A DNA stretch of 64,000 nt from Paramecium pentaurelia (lineage: Eukaryota; Ciliophora; Oligohymenophorea; Peniculida; Parameciidae). Location of the stretch: contig CAJJDO010000033.1 in the NCBI GenBank assembly GCA_905183005.1, positions 377,820-441,819 on the forward strand. The letters are read 5' to 3'. Position 1 is the first letter of the stretch, and each line of letters begins with the position of its first letter. Position numbers and translations under genes: made by a program. Positions 36,003 to 48,387 of this stretch are shown here, piece by piece. The notes under the pieces were generated by a model, which saw only the letters and a program-made list of their open reading frames with translations, searched no databases and was not told the DNA's origin.

Positions 36003-37941
36003 TCAGATAAAAAATTCACTGAATAAGTAAACAAACATCTTTACGAATAATAAGTTATCTATAAATTCTATATGAGCTGCCCTTCCTATAAATTTATCCA
36101 ATTTTCTTAATATATTAAATTATATTTATACTTTTTTGTAATCAAAAAGTCAATATCAAATCTATCAATCTTTTTACATTTTGATTATATATTTGTAACC
36201 ATTTAATTATAAAATAAGATTTTTGGATCATTAGATTCTTCAATATTTTAAATTAATGCTGACTGAAAAGGTACATAATGATCTTAATGAGATGATAGAA
36301 TAACAACATTATTAAACCATTCTAATCCCTCAAATGTACTTAACTAATAAAGAAAAGTTGATGCTATATTCTTATTATCCTTTTAACTCAGTTCTTGAAG
36401 TGTTTTGCATTTATTCCATTTTTAAATCATCATTAACCCTGTATCAATTAAAAAGCTTTTAGATGGGGCATATCCACAATGTGGAGTACCTAAACTTATA
36501 TAAGAATGCATTTAAATTTAAAACTATTATAACATAGGTAAAGCTGCTCTAATTATAAGTCCACCTAAGGAGTGTCCAACAAAAGATAATTTGAAATCAA
36601 ATACTCTTTCATGATTTATATAATCAATTATTTCTTCAGCTAAATCTTAAGCTTATTATTTAATAGATTTATTATTAATGAATTCATTACATGTAGGCAA
36701 TATTAATTTTATTTTATCCTAAAAACGAATTTTTAGAATTGCCTTCCAATATCTCATATCATAAGATGTACCTTAATAACCATGAAGTAAAACAACATAA
36801 TGAACTCTGAAATCATTAGAAATTTATTATAATCCTTGCTTTAAGTGAGTGGTTCTAAAGATAAATGGATGTGATTGCAAAGGAATTATGGCTTCAATAT
36901 AAACTATTCTTTAAAATTCAGTATTTTTTAAGGAATGTCGTTTATTTTTTGCTAATTCTTGATTTGTATGAGAAGAAAGATTGATATTTTAAGTAGAATA
37001 ACTTAAAATGCAATTCATCCATCTTTATTTTATTTGATCACAATAATCTTATTATAAAATTCTAAGGAGATTTAGATAATTATCTTTTAAGATTGAAATT
37101 AATTCACACCATAGGACATAGAGATCGTGATGTAAATCATAAAAACTCTAATAAGTTAGAATAATATACCTAATTAATCTAGTTTATTAAATTAGGATCA
37201 TTTATATTATATTCTTATTCTTTATATGATAATTGAATGATTTTTTTATCTGATTATATCTTTAACATTATATTTTGAAGAGAATTTCTATTAGAAGTGA
37301 GTACATGCATAGTTTAATTAATGAAGGTATTAAAATGAAGTTTAATTTATTCTTCTACAAATCCTTTAGTGAATGATATGTTAATAGGAGTAGTAAAGAT
37401 TTGAGTTTATACATTACAGAAATGATTGGTATCAAAATCAACAGGATAATACATTTAGTTGTAATGATGAGGATTGGACACTAAGAATGAAGCATGTGAT
37501 ACTGGTTTCATTTTTGAATGTAAATGCATCACATTTTAAGTGAAGTCTTGAGAATGTATATCTGGAAGTGACTTAATATCTAAGAAAAGTAAATCCATCT
37601 AGATTTGAATATTTGAATTAAATTATATTTCTTCTAATCGGAATGCACAACCAACATTAGTAAGCATTTCTTCATCCTCATATATTATTAAAAATCCTTG
37701 AGAATAAAAATATTAATGATGTATATTTTCTGGATAACATATATGTTTTTCGTCAACCTCATTAACTGAAATGGCTTCTTAACGAGTGGAATTGATAATA
37801 AGGTATGGCTAAGCTCCTGGCTAAGAGAATTTAAGTTTATTTTAATACCACAGAAACTCTAATTTGATAGATTCCTTATGTAGAGAGATCTATATTTGTG
37901 AATTTGTGGAGATGAATTAAAACTCCGATCTATGTTTTCAT
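36003..37941 (-). CDS. FAM135-type DUF676 serine esterase/lipase-like protein
   Basis: 620 residues; introns of 28, 22 and 26 nt. The N-terminus matches the FAM135 domain: VLIHLHKFTNIDLSTQGIYQIRVSV, then LTNVGCAFRLEEI. The C-terminal 280 residues form a DUF676 alpha/beta hydrolase: VVLLHGYQGTSYDMRYWKA, LSFVGHSLGGLIIRAALPML (nucleophile Ser in GHSLGG), YISLGTPHCGYAPSKSF, LIDTGLMMIQKW and VVILSSHQDHYVPFQSA (Asp/His region). The catalytic set appears intact. The cellular substrate of FAM135 proteins is unknown to me. The ATG lies 24 bp downstream of the ARL3 stop. Confidence 0.9.
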
Positions 37942-37965
37942 CTAAATATATTTAATATTTAATAT

Positions 37966-38568
37966 TCATTTGTCTTGGACTGTCTTAATCAACCATTCCA
38001 TTCCTTCTTATAAACCTTCTTGAGTTTTGGCTGAACATGCAACAATAGACCATTATCTATCATTAATTTTATTTAATTTCAAACTATCAGAGATCTTAAT
38101 TAGATAGAATACTAACCTCATCAGCAGGAAGTGCTTAAACCAAGTCTTATTTATTTGCAAATACCAAGAGAGGTACTTTCTTTAATTCAGCTTCTCCAAG
38201 TAATTTATCTAACTCTTTGCCTCCCTCTTCCAAACGCATTTAATCAGATGAATCAATCACAAATACTAAAGCATCTGTATTTTCATAGAAGTTGCTCCAA
38301 TATTCTCGAAGTTTCTATAAAGTAGTTTTGGATTTACCTCCTAACCTCCTACATCCCAAACATTAAGTTTAAATCCTTCGTGTTATAAATTTTTAATGTT
38401 AAAGCCATGAGTAGGAGCAATTTGATTTATATCTTCATTTGACAATGCCTTTAAAATAGTAGTTTTTCCTGCATTATCCAAACCTAACACAAGAATTCTT
38501 AATTCCTTTTCTGACTTCTTAATCTTTCTAATGATATTAAGTAAACCCTAATTAAGCATTAAACTCAT
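37966..38568 (-). CDS. ARL3: ARL3-type small GTPase
   Basis: 185 residues, introns of 23 and 22 nt. GLLNIIRKIKKSEKELRIL, P-loop GLDNAGKTTILKAL, switch I APTHGFNIKNL, switch II NVWDVGGQ, NKQD in VFANKQDLVQALPADE, and SAK-like CSAKTQEGLQEGMEWL. Order and wording fit ARL3 better than ARL2 or ARF; there is no N-terminal myristoylation Gly. In other ciliates and animals ARL3 releases lipidated cargo inside cilia. Confidence 0.93.
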
Positions 38569-38640
38569 ACCATCCTCAAAGATTTTTTTTATTATTATTA
38601 TATTTATTATTTAATATTTTCCGTTGCATATATTAATAAA

Positions 38641-39538
38641 TCATGGATATAGAGGTTTATCTTCGCTCTGATGAGAACTTGTAAGATCTGGATGATGTAC
38701 TGGATAAACTGCTTCTTTGACTCTAAATCATTCAATAATATATTAATACCTTCCACTTGCTTAATCCCTAGCAGCAACACGTTTTTTGGCTTCATTGATC
38801 TCAGCTTGAGTAATATTAGTATATCTTTCATCAGCCCACATTGTGTCTGGTCTAAGTTTCTCTCTGTGTCCATCAGCCCAAGTCTTATCTGAAACATCTT
38901 TCACTGTTCTACCCTTTTAATTTAATGAGCAGCATATACTTTATTATATGGAGAGACCTCTAACACAGAACGATATTAAAGTGTTTAGATTGCCTCAATC
39001 TTATCAAGTTACTTCTTTTTTTCTTTTAATCCTTCCAAAGCCCATTTTGGACAAATTGATATAATATTATCAGCTTCTTCTTAACATTTAGTTACTCCAT
39101 TTACACTCTAACATCGTTTAAATTATTCAATCTATCTAACACAACCTCTTGGAAGTGCTTAAGCTCTAATTGCTAATGCTGTAAACATAGGAGCATCTCT
39201 ATTTCAAATAGGATTTCTAATTACTTTCTAGTTTGCCATCCATGATTGCCAAAGTGTTATTCACTCAAAGGATCATAATGAGTTGGGAAGAATACACTCC
39301 AATTTACTCTATTAGGATAAGGATCTGGAAAATAGAATCCATTTCCATTTCTAATTCCCATACCCATACGCTTCTAATTAGGAATTTATTGCATAGCAAA
39401 TGGGTTATATGGAGCGATAGCCCTTCTCCACTTAGACAATGTATTATTCAGTAGATTCTTTTTAACATTCAAGTATGGATAATTTGTCTCATAGTACTCA
39501 AAATCCAATGGTTGGCCGTCTGGGTTATCGTTCGACAT
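38641..39538 (-). CDS. putative mitochondrial protein with CX9C/CX10C motif
   Basis: 272 residues; introns of 26, 26 and 27 nt. The middle holds a paired-Cys block: GCVRQIEQFKRC (C-x9-C), then CQEEADNIISIC (C-x10-C) followed by PKW, resembling twin-CxnC proteins of the mitochondrial intermembrane space such as complex I NDUFB10 or NDUFA8. The N-terminus is rich in Asn, Pro and Tyr (NPDGQPLDFEYYETNYPYLN), and the C-terminus has DKTWADGHREKLRPDTMWAD. I infer a ciliate respiratory-chain subunit, with weak support for which one. Confidence 0.5.
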
Positions 39539-40351
39539 ATATAAAGATTTAATTAATTCTTATTGTATTTAAAATAAAAAAAGTAATTGTATAAATCTAT
39601 CCTCAATACTAGAGTAACCATCAGTGGTTCCTATTGCTAAAAATAATAATTACTATTATTCCTTACTAAAATGGTTCTATTTTTTTGAATCTCTTTTTAA
39701 GAATTATAAAATCAGAAAAAATTGAAATGATTTTTGCTTGAAAGAAGGCAAGATACATTTTCAAATACATGTCACAAATTATTATTTATCTTATGAATTT
39801 GATCAAAAATAAATCTTATTAATATTTTACTTTAGTTGTGATAATCAAAATGTTATCAAATCAATCCCTTAAGAATTGAAATAAATTGAAAATAGAAAAC
39901 ATAGTTAGAGAATTAAATACTAGAATTTATTAATTCTTTCCTTGCTTTTATAGTGTTTTTTATTTTCTTAAAAAATTACTCAATTTATTTTATAAATTTC
40001 AATTATTTTTCTATTACCATATTTTTTCTCATTTTCACTTATATTTATTTAAATTATTGAAATAATTATATTTGTTAATGGAATAATTACTAGATTAGAC
40101 TTAAACTAATTATAAAATCTTTTTTGGTATTGTTATTTAATAACAGAAAATATTTGTTTATTTGTTTATGAGGTATTAATAAAAAATACAAATGACTTTA
40201 TTTTATTATGATGTTCATTATAATTAATTATCTTATATATTTATTCTATTATATTATTATATAGAAATATATAACATATATAGATTTCAAGAATTTTATA
40301 TAATGGTAGAATTATGGAGAATGCTTTAATTTAATTTGAATATTATTATTA
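39539..40351. other. long AT-rich intergenic region
   Basis: About 813 bp between the divergent mitochondrial-protein and Rab genes, the second longest spacer here. Short open frames on both strands lack family matches. A small imperfect inverted repeat (accatcagtggt at about 39619) is the only local structure noticed. No tRNA-like fold found. Confidence 0.5.
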
Positions 40352-41040
40352 ATGTCATATCATTATCTGTTTAAGTTTATCATAATAGGAGATACTTGTA
40401 ATAATAATATGATAATATGAAGCTGTCGGAAAATCCTGCATTTTGTATTAATTTTTGGAATAGAAGTTTCGAGTGACACATGAGATGACAGTGGGAGTTG
40501 AATTTGGAGCCAAAATTCTGGATTTAGAGAATAAATAGATCAAATTATAAATTTGGGATACTGCTGGATAAGAAACTTTTAAATCTATCACAAGATAATA
40601 TTATAGATCAGCAGCAGGAGCAATTTTAGTATATGATATCACGAAAAGGGAATCTTTTGATAATGTTAGAGAATGGATAAAAGAATGTTAAACACATGGC
40701 ACATAGGATATGGTTATAGTATTAGTTGGAAATAAAATTGATTTAGAAAAATAGTATAATATACATAATATAAATGGCGTAAAGTTTCCAAATCAGAAGG
40801 ATAGTAATTAGCGAATGAAAAAAATCTATTATTTATTGAAACAAGTGCAAAGGATAATTTAAATATTATTGATGTAATATCAATAATATTTTTTAGACAT
40901 TCTCATAAGCAGCATAACAAGTGTTAAAAATTGTATAGAATAGTTAACAAAAGAATGAACTACCAGGAGTCAGAGTTGGATAATCTATTAATTAAACATA
41001 AAATTAATAAAATAGTTCTAAATCACGTAGATGTTGCTGA
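40352..41040 (+). CDS. Rab2/Rab14-like GTPase
   Basis: 205 residues. Exon 1 encodes MSYHYLFKFIIIGDT; after a 25-nt intron come SVGKSCILYQFLEQKFRVTHEMTVGVEFGAKI (P-loop, switch I), QIWDTAGQETFKSITRQYYR (switch II, with catalytic Gln encoded by TAA), VLVGNKIDLEKQRKVSKSEG, FIETSAKDNLNI and a C-terminal RRCC, a double prenylation site. Introns: 25, 23 (40754-40776) and 23 nt. The middle intron would end in TG instead of AG; the reading frame requires exactly this cut, so the splice acceptor is non-canonical or a base is wrong. Likely Golgi/endosome traffic. Confidence 0.88.
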
Positions 41041-41407
41041 AATTATAATTAAATTATATATCGTTATTGCACAGAAATTATAAAATTAAAAATAGATGAA
41101 TATACTATCATCTTACTTATTCAAATATAACTATTTTAAAGATCTTTAAATAAAATAATTCATTGATCAAGATAAAACTCATATTAAAATAAAAATTATT
41201 AAAGATTATTATCATAAAAGAATTAAAATAAACTAATTCCTAGATTAATGAAATACTATATCAAAAATATAAAATTAACTTTCTTGTTCAATTATATTCA
41301 GTTTTCTTTACATATATATATATAATAAGTTTAATTTAAATATAATTAAGGTTTTTAGACTTTAGAATCAAATATATATATATGTATATTATATATAATT
41401 ATATTTA
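41041..41407. other. AT-rich spacer between convergent genes
   Basis: 367 bp with runs of TA dinucleotides (for example near 41317 and 41370). No gene seen. Confidence 0.6.
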
Positions 41408-42047
41408 TCAAATTGCTACCAACTCAATCCAATAAAGATTAGGTTCAACCTACCATTTATATCCTTTGGCTTGATAAATTTATGAATTCTGATTGTTTAA
41501 GTATTCAGTCACTTTATTTAGCTGTTCTTTCTCCAAATCCATGAATTAAGGTTCTAAACTCCAAGTCTTAGCAACAACAATTAAAGTAAGCACTTTTATA
41601 ATATAAATAAAATACATGCAGCTAAACATAGAATTGATACTGCAACATAAAGCAATCCTAATTTATCTCTATTTCCATAGATTAAAACTAAAAGAAAAAC
41701 AAAAGCCAAAAGGATTAAAAAAACAGAAACATAAAGAAGTGGTTAATATGCCTTTGTAGGATCTTTATGTTCTTCTCTTTATTTTTCTCTCCATAAATTT
41801 CGACAAATACGAGTAGCTTCACCCACTGTGTTATCAAAAGTCTATTTATCTATACTTCTAGCTAATAATTTTTCATCATAAGTTTTCCATTAGAATCCAA
41901 CTCCCTAGAAAATAAAAAAATAATTATAAATACATCTTTATTGGCTTTAACAATGAAACGCTCTTCAGTAGATTATGGAAATTCAAGTTTATCTATCTTT
42001 TATGCTCTTGAAGCAAAATTAAAGTCTCCTCCTTTGACTTTCTTCAT
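41408..42047 (-). CDS. ERF4/GOLGA7/CHIC-like membrane-associated protein
   Basis: 195 residues; introns of 29 and 23 nt. Two adjacent hydrophobic segments (about residues 95-145: LLYVSVFLILLAFVFLLVLIYG-type, then LGLLYVAVSILCLAAC) form a likely hairpin. They sit between regions like the Golgin A7/ERF4 fold: ERFIVKANKD and TFDNTVGEATRICRNLW before, and TEYLNNQNSQIYQAKGYKWQVEPNLYWIEL after. ERF4-type proteins are partners of DHHC palmitoyltransferases. Family assignment is by pattern only. Confidence 0.5.
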
Positions 42048-42173
42048 TTAATTTAAATTATATATAATAATATGTATTAAATACTAAAAAGTGTCTCACA
42101 TTTTTAGAACGAGTGTATTCTTACCTATTCAAAAGAGAAGCTAATAATTTACACAAAAGAAATATTGTAACAT

Positions 42174-45100
42174 ATGCAAGTACTAACATCATGAGATTCT
42201 CCTTAGACTTTTAGGAATTATATGAGTGACATCGTGGCTGTGGCAACATCTAGTAAAGGAGTATTTGTCGTGTTCTGTGAAAGAGAGTTGATAGCGTATA
42301 AGCCATTATTGAATGGATGGGAATAGAGTTACAGTAAAAATTGCACGAATCCCATAAGAGATGCATTTTTCTCTTTTGATGGTATATATATTGTTCTATA
42401 AAACAGATGAACATATTATAGGATGTTCATAAAATAAATTACATATTTGGAAAGCAACTCATAAGTAAAATAGATTACTTGGACAATTAGATTAATATGA
42501 ATTAATTGATCTGACAGAAATTTATACATTAGAATTGGAATACTAAATAGCAAATGTGAAATTTTCTCCAGATGTTCGTTATTTTACAACTCTTCATGAA
42601 AATACTGTTATTGTTTGGGATTTCAATTCAATTAAAGAAGTTTAAGAAGGAGTACTATCATAATAATAAAGAGTGAAATTAGATCATTAGGATGAAGTAA
42701 TTTCTTACAAATTTAGAGGTACACTTAGAATAGCTCCATCTCCTTTTCCTACTCCTAATACTATTGTTACATTAACTAAAACTAATTAATTAACAGTATG
42801 GCAAGAAATGATTTAATGTAAAAATTTCTGTAAATTACACACTTTACATTTTGATTAAATCTCATCATTTTGTTTCATTTATCTAAAAGGTTAAACACCC
42901 TATCCTTCAAAAAATATCTATTTAGAATCAGATTAATTTGGAGTTTAAGATACTGAATAATCTAGTGTTGATTATCTTTTATTACATTAAGAATTCGAAT
43001 TAAGTGTGGTTAAATTAGATTTTCTTAGAAATTATTCTTTAGAAGAATCTGTAAAAGTTATTAAGAAAACTAAAAGTGATATTTTTAAATAAATAAAAAA
43101 GATTCTTTTAGTAGATTAGATTGAAGGATAAAAGATAGAAATTATTGGATTTGATAGATTATGGAATTTAATCAAAATATGTGTAAATTTGAAAGATGAT
43201 ACTAAATAAGTATTTTAATGTGAAAAATTTTTATTTTAAAATATTGTACATTTTTCAATTTGTAAAAGTTAAGTGGCTATAATAAATGATTGGAATTACT
43301 TATGTTTATAATAATTAAAATTAAATAGTGTAATTAGTTAGGAATATCATATTTAAGATGGACAATCTAAAATTTGGAAAATTAATTCCAATCTATCAAA
43401 ATGTAAAATAGAATGTATATAATAGATTAGCAAATGTATATTACTAGAGATAAAGTAAAAGAAAATGATGTTATTCTACTCATTTCATCTAATGCTTAAT
43501 AATGTTTGGCTTTCATTATATAATCAAATTAATTAGTAGAAGTACATCTCAATCTATATAATCATCTATCAATTGATTATAGAGATTCAATTAGTGATTG
43601 GAAAAAAATTAATTATGAAATAGAAGAATTACAATTATTAATTATAGCCAAACAAAAAATTGCTTTAATCTAAATTCAATTTGAAATTTATGGTCATGGA
43701 TAAATTGATTTTTAAGTTATAGAATTGAAAACATGGAAATTAGATTTTGTTTATGAAAGATTATAGATATTATAATCAACTGAACTTTCTTTTATTTCTA
43801 TTACTGGAAAATAATTAAAGGGATTTAATGAATAAATGTAATAAATTGTTCAAATCTCTAAAAATTATAATATTAAAGAAGTTGGATAATTAAGAGGAAT
43901 TCAACCTATTTATTTTGTAATAAGTCATTAAAATGAAATTGATTTTCATTCCTCATCAGGAGAATTTTTAGTTAGATTCAATCTTTAATCATTTCTTGTT
44001 AGAGTAGATAAAGCTCTTTATGATGTTTCTAAAGTTATTGTATAAGTTGTACCATTAACTAACTTTGCATTTATTTTATAAACAGATAATTACTTGACTG
44101 CATTTGCTATTCAATTTGATAAAAGTGATTAAAATTATAAATTGTCTTCAATTAAATAGTAATTTATTTATTTAATATTTATAGAAAATATTTAAATAAT
44201 AGAGAGGGAATCTATTGTAAACGATTATCTAAATATTCAATGCCACAAAATTACAGATTCTATACAATAAAGGATTGTTTGATTGTAAAAACAGGAAGAA
44301 AAATTAAAGTATTAGGAAATTCATTAATACGTTGTTTAGCTGATAAGTTTTGGATGCCTAGTACTTTAAATTACAAATTAATAAATCAATAAAGTATTTT
44401 CTATTATTTTATAATTAAGACAATGTTCAATTGTAAGATTTTGATTTTCTGAGTGAATTAATACAATTAGGTAAATTATAATTAGTATAATTTATCTTAA
44501 AATTAATATGTCTGAAATTCAAACATCATGGTGCTTTAGGAAATCATTTTATGGTTCCATATAAAAATTTATTAGAATTATATCATATGAATTCTGAACC
44601 AGAACCTTAATGGGTTGATGCTATTAAAATATATGAAATGAAGAAATTATAAGACAAAGATTCATATGATTATAATCTAAATCCAGTTGATATACTTAAA
44701 AAGATATGTTAAGAATATCCATTAAAAATTAACATAATCCTAGATTATTTAAGATATTATGAAGATAATTAACGTTCATTAGATTTTTATGCTGCAATGT
44801 TTATGTTCCATGTGCATATCTTTAGAAATCAACCCACTCATAAAAGGAATCGTGTTTTAAGTTCCAAAGAAGTAGTTTGGGCATTACATTCTTTATAAAA
44901 AGAAACCCTATGGTAAGAATGTATTGTAAGCTCTGATGATTTATCTTGGAATTTACTTAAAAGATATGCAGCAGTTTTATGGATGGATTTATCATTTATT
45001 AAATAAAGATTAGAAGAAATTGCATTATAGATTTATAAATAATCAAAGGATCCATTTTAATCATTATTATATTTTATAGTTTTAGGTAAAAAGAGTGTAA

Positions 45101-48100
45101 TTACAACCCTTTTCAAAAAGGAAGTTAATTCTGGTAAGGAATTCAAATCAACTTATGAATTTTTGCAATAAGATTTCACTTAACCTAGATGGAAATCGGC
45201 AGCATCAAAAAATGCTTATGCCTTAGTATCCAAAAAAAGATATTAAGATGCAGCTGCCTTTTTCTTAATAGGAGGACATTTGAATGATGCAGTAAATGTA
45301 ATGGCTAGATATATGGAGGATATATAATTAGCTTATTTAACTACTAAGATCTATGAACCTTAAGGTGGACCTGTTGGAGAATAATTAATTTAAGATTATT
45401 TTATTAAAAGTGGTGAGGAAATGAATGATATTTGGTTATTGCATATTGGTTGTTATCTATTGGGAAAATATGTTGATAGTGTTAATGTTTTATTAAGAGA
45501 ACCTGAACATCATATTTTAGAATATGATAATTTTGGAAAAGCTATTTGTATTAGTTGGCCTTCTACATTTACACCTTAATTATCATATTATCATCCATCA
45601 GCTATTCTTTTGGTTGAAAAATTGAAAGATAATATAAATGTTAAAAGAGAAATTCAATAAAGTATTGATGCAAATAAAAAAAAGAGTAAGAAAGCTGAAG
45701 ATGATATATTTTCTCAATTTTATGAAAGTGAAGAATCAGAAGAAGAAGAGGTTATAGAATAAGTACCAATTAAGACTATTAATAATAATTAAGAATTTAT
45801 TAAATAATAAGCAGTAGAATATTATTATAATATTTAAATGCCATAATTAGGAATGATATTTGCATAAGATTTAAATTAAGAAACAGAACAATCAGAATAA
45901 TTAATTGAATTATAGATTGAAATGTATATAGTTTAAGCAATTGAAGATTAAGAACATTTTACAAATTATGTATAATTAATGTAGAAACTTGATGATTTAG
46001 CTAAATTTACAAATCATAATAAAACAAAACTTTATGATATTGCATTGAAGAAATTAAGATAATTAAAGTCTCCTGCTCGTTTACTTACATTTGCAATTCA
46101 TTATGATTAAACAGGATTCGATGAATTTATATCTTTTTGTTAAGAAACATAAAGTTTATTATATAGAATATGTTTCGATTATCCTTTATCTGAAAAGAGT
46201 TAAGAATATTATTTAACATTTGTTCAAAGTCTATATGAAGTTGATGTTGGATTAAAACTATTTTAATAATCATAATATTATCAGAAGAAATTTGATAATA
46301 AATTGAAATTGAATATTATTAAGTTATTGGCATTATTTATGACATTAATTTTAGCATTGGAATTACATTTATGGGATAATGCATTTGAATAATTGAGAAA
46401 ATTGGAGACTTTTTGTAATACTGTTTATAAATAACATGTATAAGATTGTGGATATGAGAATTTGAGAGATGATTTCTGTGAATTAGTAAAATCAGTAATA
46501 AAAAATAAAAGACTATATTCAAATAAAGGATTCAAAGCATATAGAAGTTTAGATGTTTTATAAGATGCTTATCCTGAAGATTTATATAATGTTAGTGAAT
46601 AGGATTATTTATAAAAGCATAAACCAATAACATTAGAATAAGAATAATAAAATTCATAAAGATCAGAAAGTCTTGAAGATTCATAATAATAAGATATTAA
46701 TTAAGAAAAGAGTTCAAATGAAGAGAATATTTAGAATTAATTTATATATTTTACATTGTAATCTTTGATTGTAAAATATTTCTTGTCTATATCTAAAAGT
46801 TATTTTAAATTAGAAATGTTTAATATTGCAATAACTAGTTATAGTAATATATTTACAATGGCTGAATAATATGTGACAACCAGGAATGAAATGGTAATCA
46901 CTTTATTTAAGAATCTCTCTGATTTTTCATAAGAATAAAATTTTATTGAAGATCTAAGAATGGTTCTAAAAGAATCTTCATTTGCTAAAAGTTAATACTT
47001 TAAATAACTTGAAAAAATATTCAATTTAAATAATTTCTTTTAAATTTGTTCTAAAGTTGGATTAGATTAATATTTGGAAGAAATCTCTATTAATAGAACT
47101 AAATAAGCATTTAAATATCCAATAAGTAATTTCGATGAATAATCTATAATTACATTTAAAAATAAAATCTTTAAATAAGGTGTTGAAGTATTTAAAATAA
47201 AAACTGATTAAATTAAAAGTATGTGTATTAATAATGCTAATCCAATTGAAGGATTTGTATTATATGGTAAATTCTTAAAGCATATGAAATTTTATAATAC
47301 TCTTTAACACAAAAATAGATCACTTGATGGTTATAATTTAGTAGAAGAAGAGACAATAGATGAAGCTATAAGATCAGAAGCTTCTTAAACAAATAAACCC
47401 TACATTATAAAACTATGTTCATCAGCTTTAGGAATCTAAGTTGGATTTGATAAAGAAAAAGAACCATATTTAAAATCAAGAGCATATCCATATGAAGAAT
47501 ATAAAGATTTTACTGAAAAGGATTTTATGGAAAAATTTTAGAATTGTTCTAGTAAATAAATTCCAGAAGAAGATTTATAATGTTTGGCATCTCATCCTCA
47601 TCTACCATTATTTTTATAAGGTGGAAAAGGAATGGTTAATGTAATGACTTTTAAATAATCATCCTAAGTAGTTGCTGAATTTAATACATAATAGAGAGAT
47701 TAAATTGATTCCCTTAAATTTAATAATTCAGGTGAATTATTTATTGGACATGATGTTAATAATAGTGCTTATATTTGGAAACTCAATAGAGTAAATAAAC
47801 TCAATACACCACTCTTTTTACTTAATAGTAAAGTTAGACCAACTACTGATTTAACATTCATTAATGAGGGAACAGTTTTTGCTTCAATTTATAGTTCAAC
47901 AAGTAAACCTCATTTTGGTTTGTATGATATGTTATTACCTTCTAATCGTAATATAGTAGCATAAGAAAACTTTAATGGAACAGACATTTTATTTTCTACT
48001 CCCCTAAATTCAATATTGATAGGAAATTAGAAAAAAGGAACTGTCAATTTCTTAGATATCAGAAAAAATTAAATCTATAAAACATTAGAAGTAATTGTTT

Positions 48101-48378
48101 AATTATATTTTTAAGTTACCTTTTACAGAAATCAAATTTATGAAATTAAATCAGTATTAAACATCATTAATATGTGCTTGCAATGATGGACAAATCAAAA
48201 TCATAAATTTAGAAACATTATCAACAATTGTAGATTATAAACCATTTAGATAAGGTATAAAAATATCCATAATATTCTAGATAAAAAACAATAAATTATG
48301 GCTTTGACTTAAACTGAAAATGCTACATATGCAGCATCATCCGATGGAGTTATATCATTAGTATATTTGAATGCATGA
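42174..48378 (+). CDS. RAVE-complex protein Rav1 / DMXL (rabconnectin-3 alpha)
   Basis: 2,008 residues; seven introns (27, 25, 23, 26, 26, 25 and 26 nt) restore 2,009 codons. N-terminal WD40 blades (DDEHIIGCSQNKLHIWKAT; VKFSPDVRYFTTLHENTVIV). The middle matches the Rav1 C-terminal domain: MFHVHIFRNQPTHKRNRVL, NLLKRYAAVLWMDLSF, PRWKSAASKNAYALVSKKR, then YQDAAAFFLIGGHLNDAVNV and LAYLTTKIYEPQGGPVGEQ. A second WD40 set ends the protein (LPLFLQGGKGMVNVMTF...NNSGELFIGHDVNNSAYIW...TYAASSDGVISLVYLNA). Rav1/DMXL promotes V-ATPase reassembly, so it acts in acidification of vacuoles and endosomes. It ends 9 bp before the next ATG. Confidence 0.9.
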
Positions 48379-48387
48379 ATTTATTAA

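Noticed and set aside
40369..40520. A second intron (GTATTAATTTTTGGAATAG) in the Rab P-loop exon
   Set aside because: Reading straight through gives the conserved LYQFLEQKFRVTHE segment of Rab proteins.
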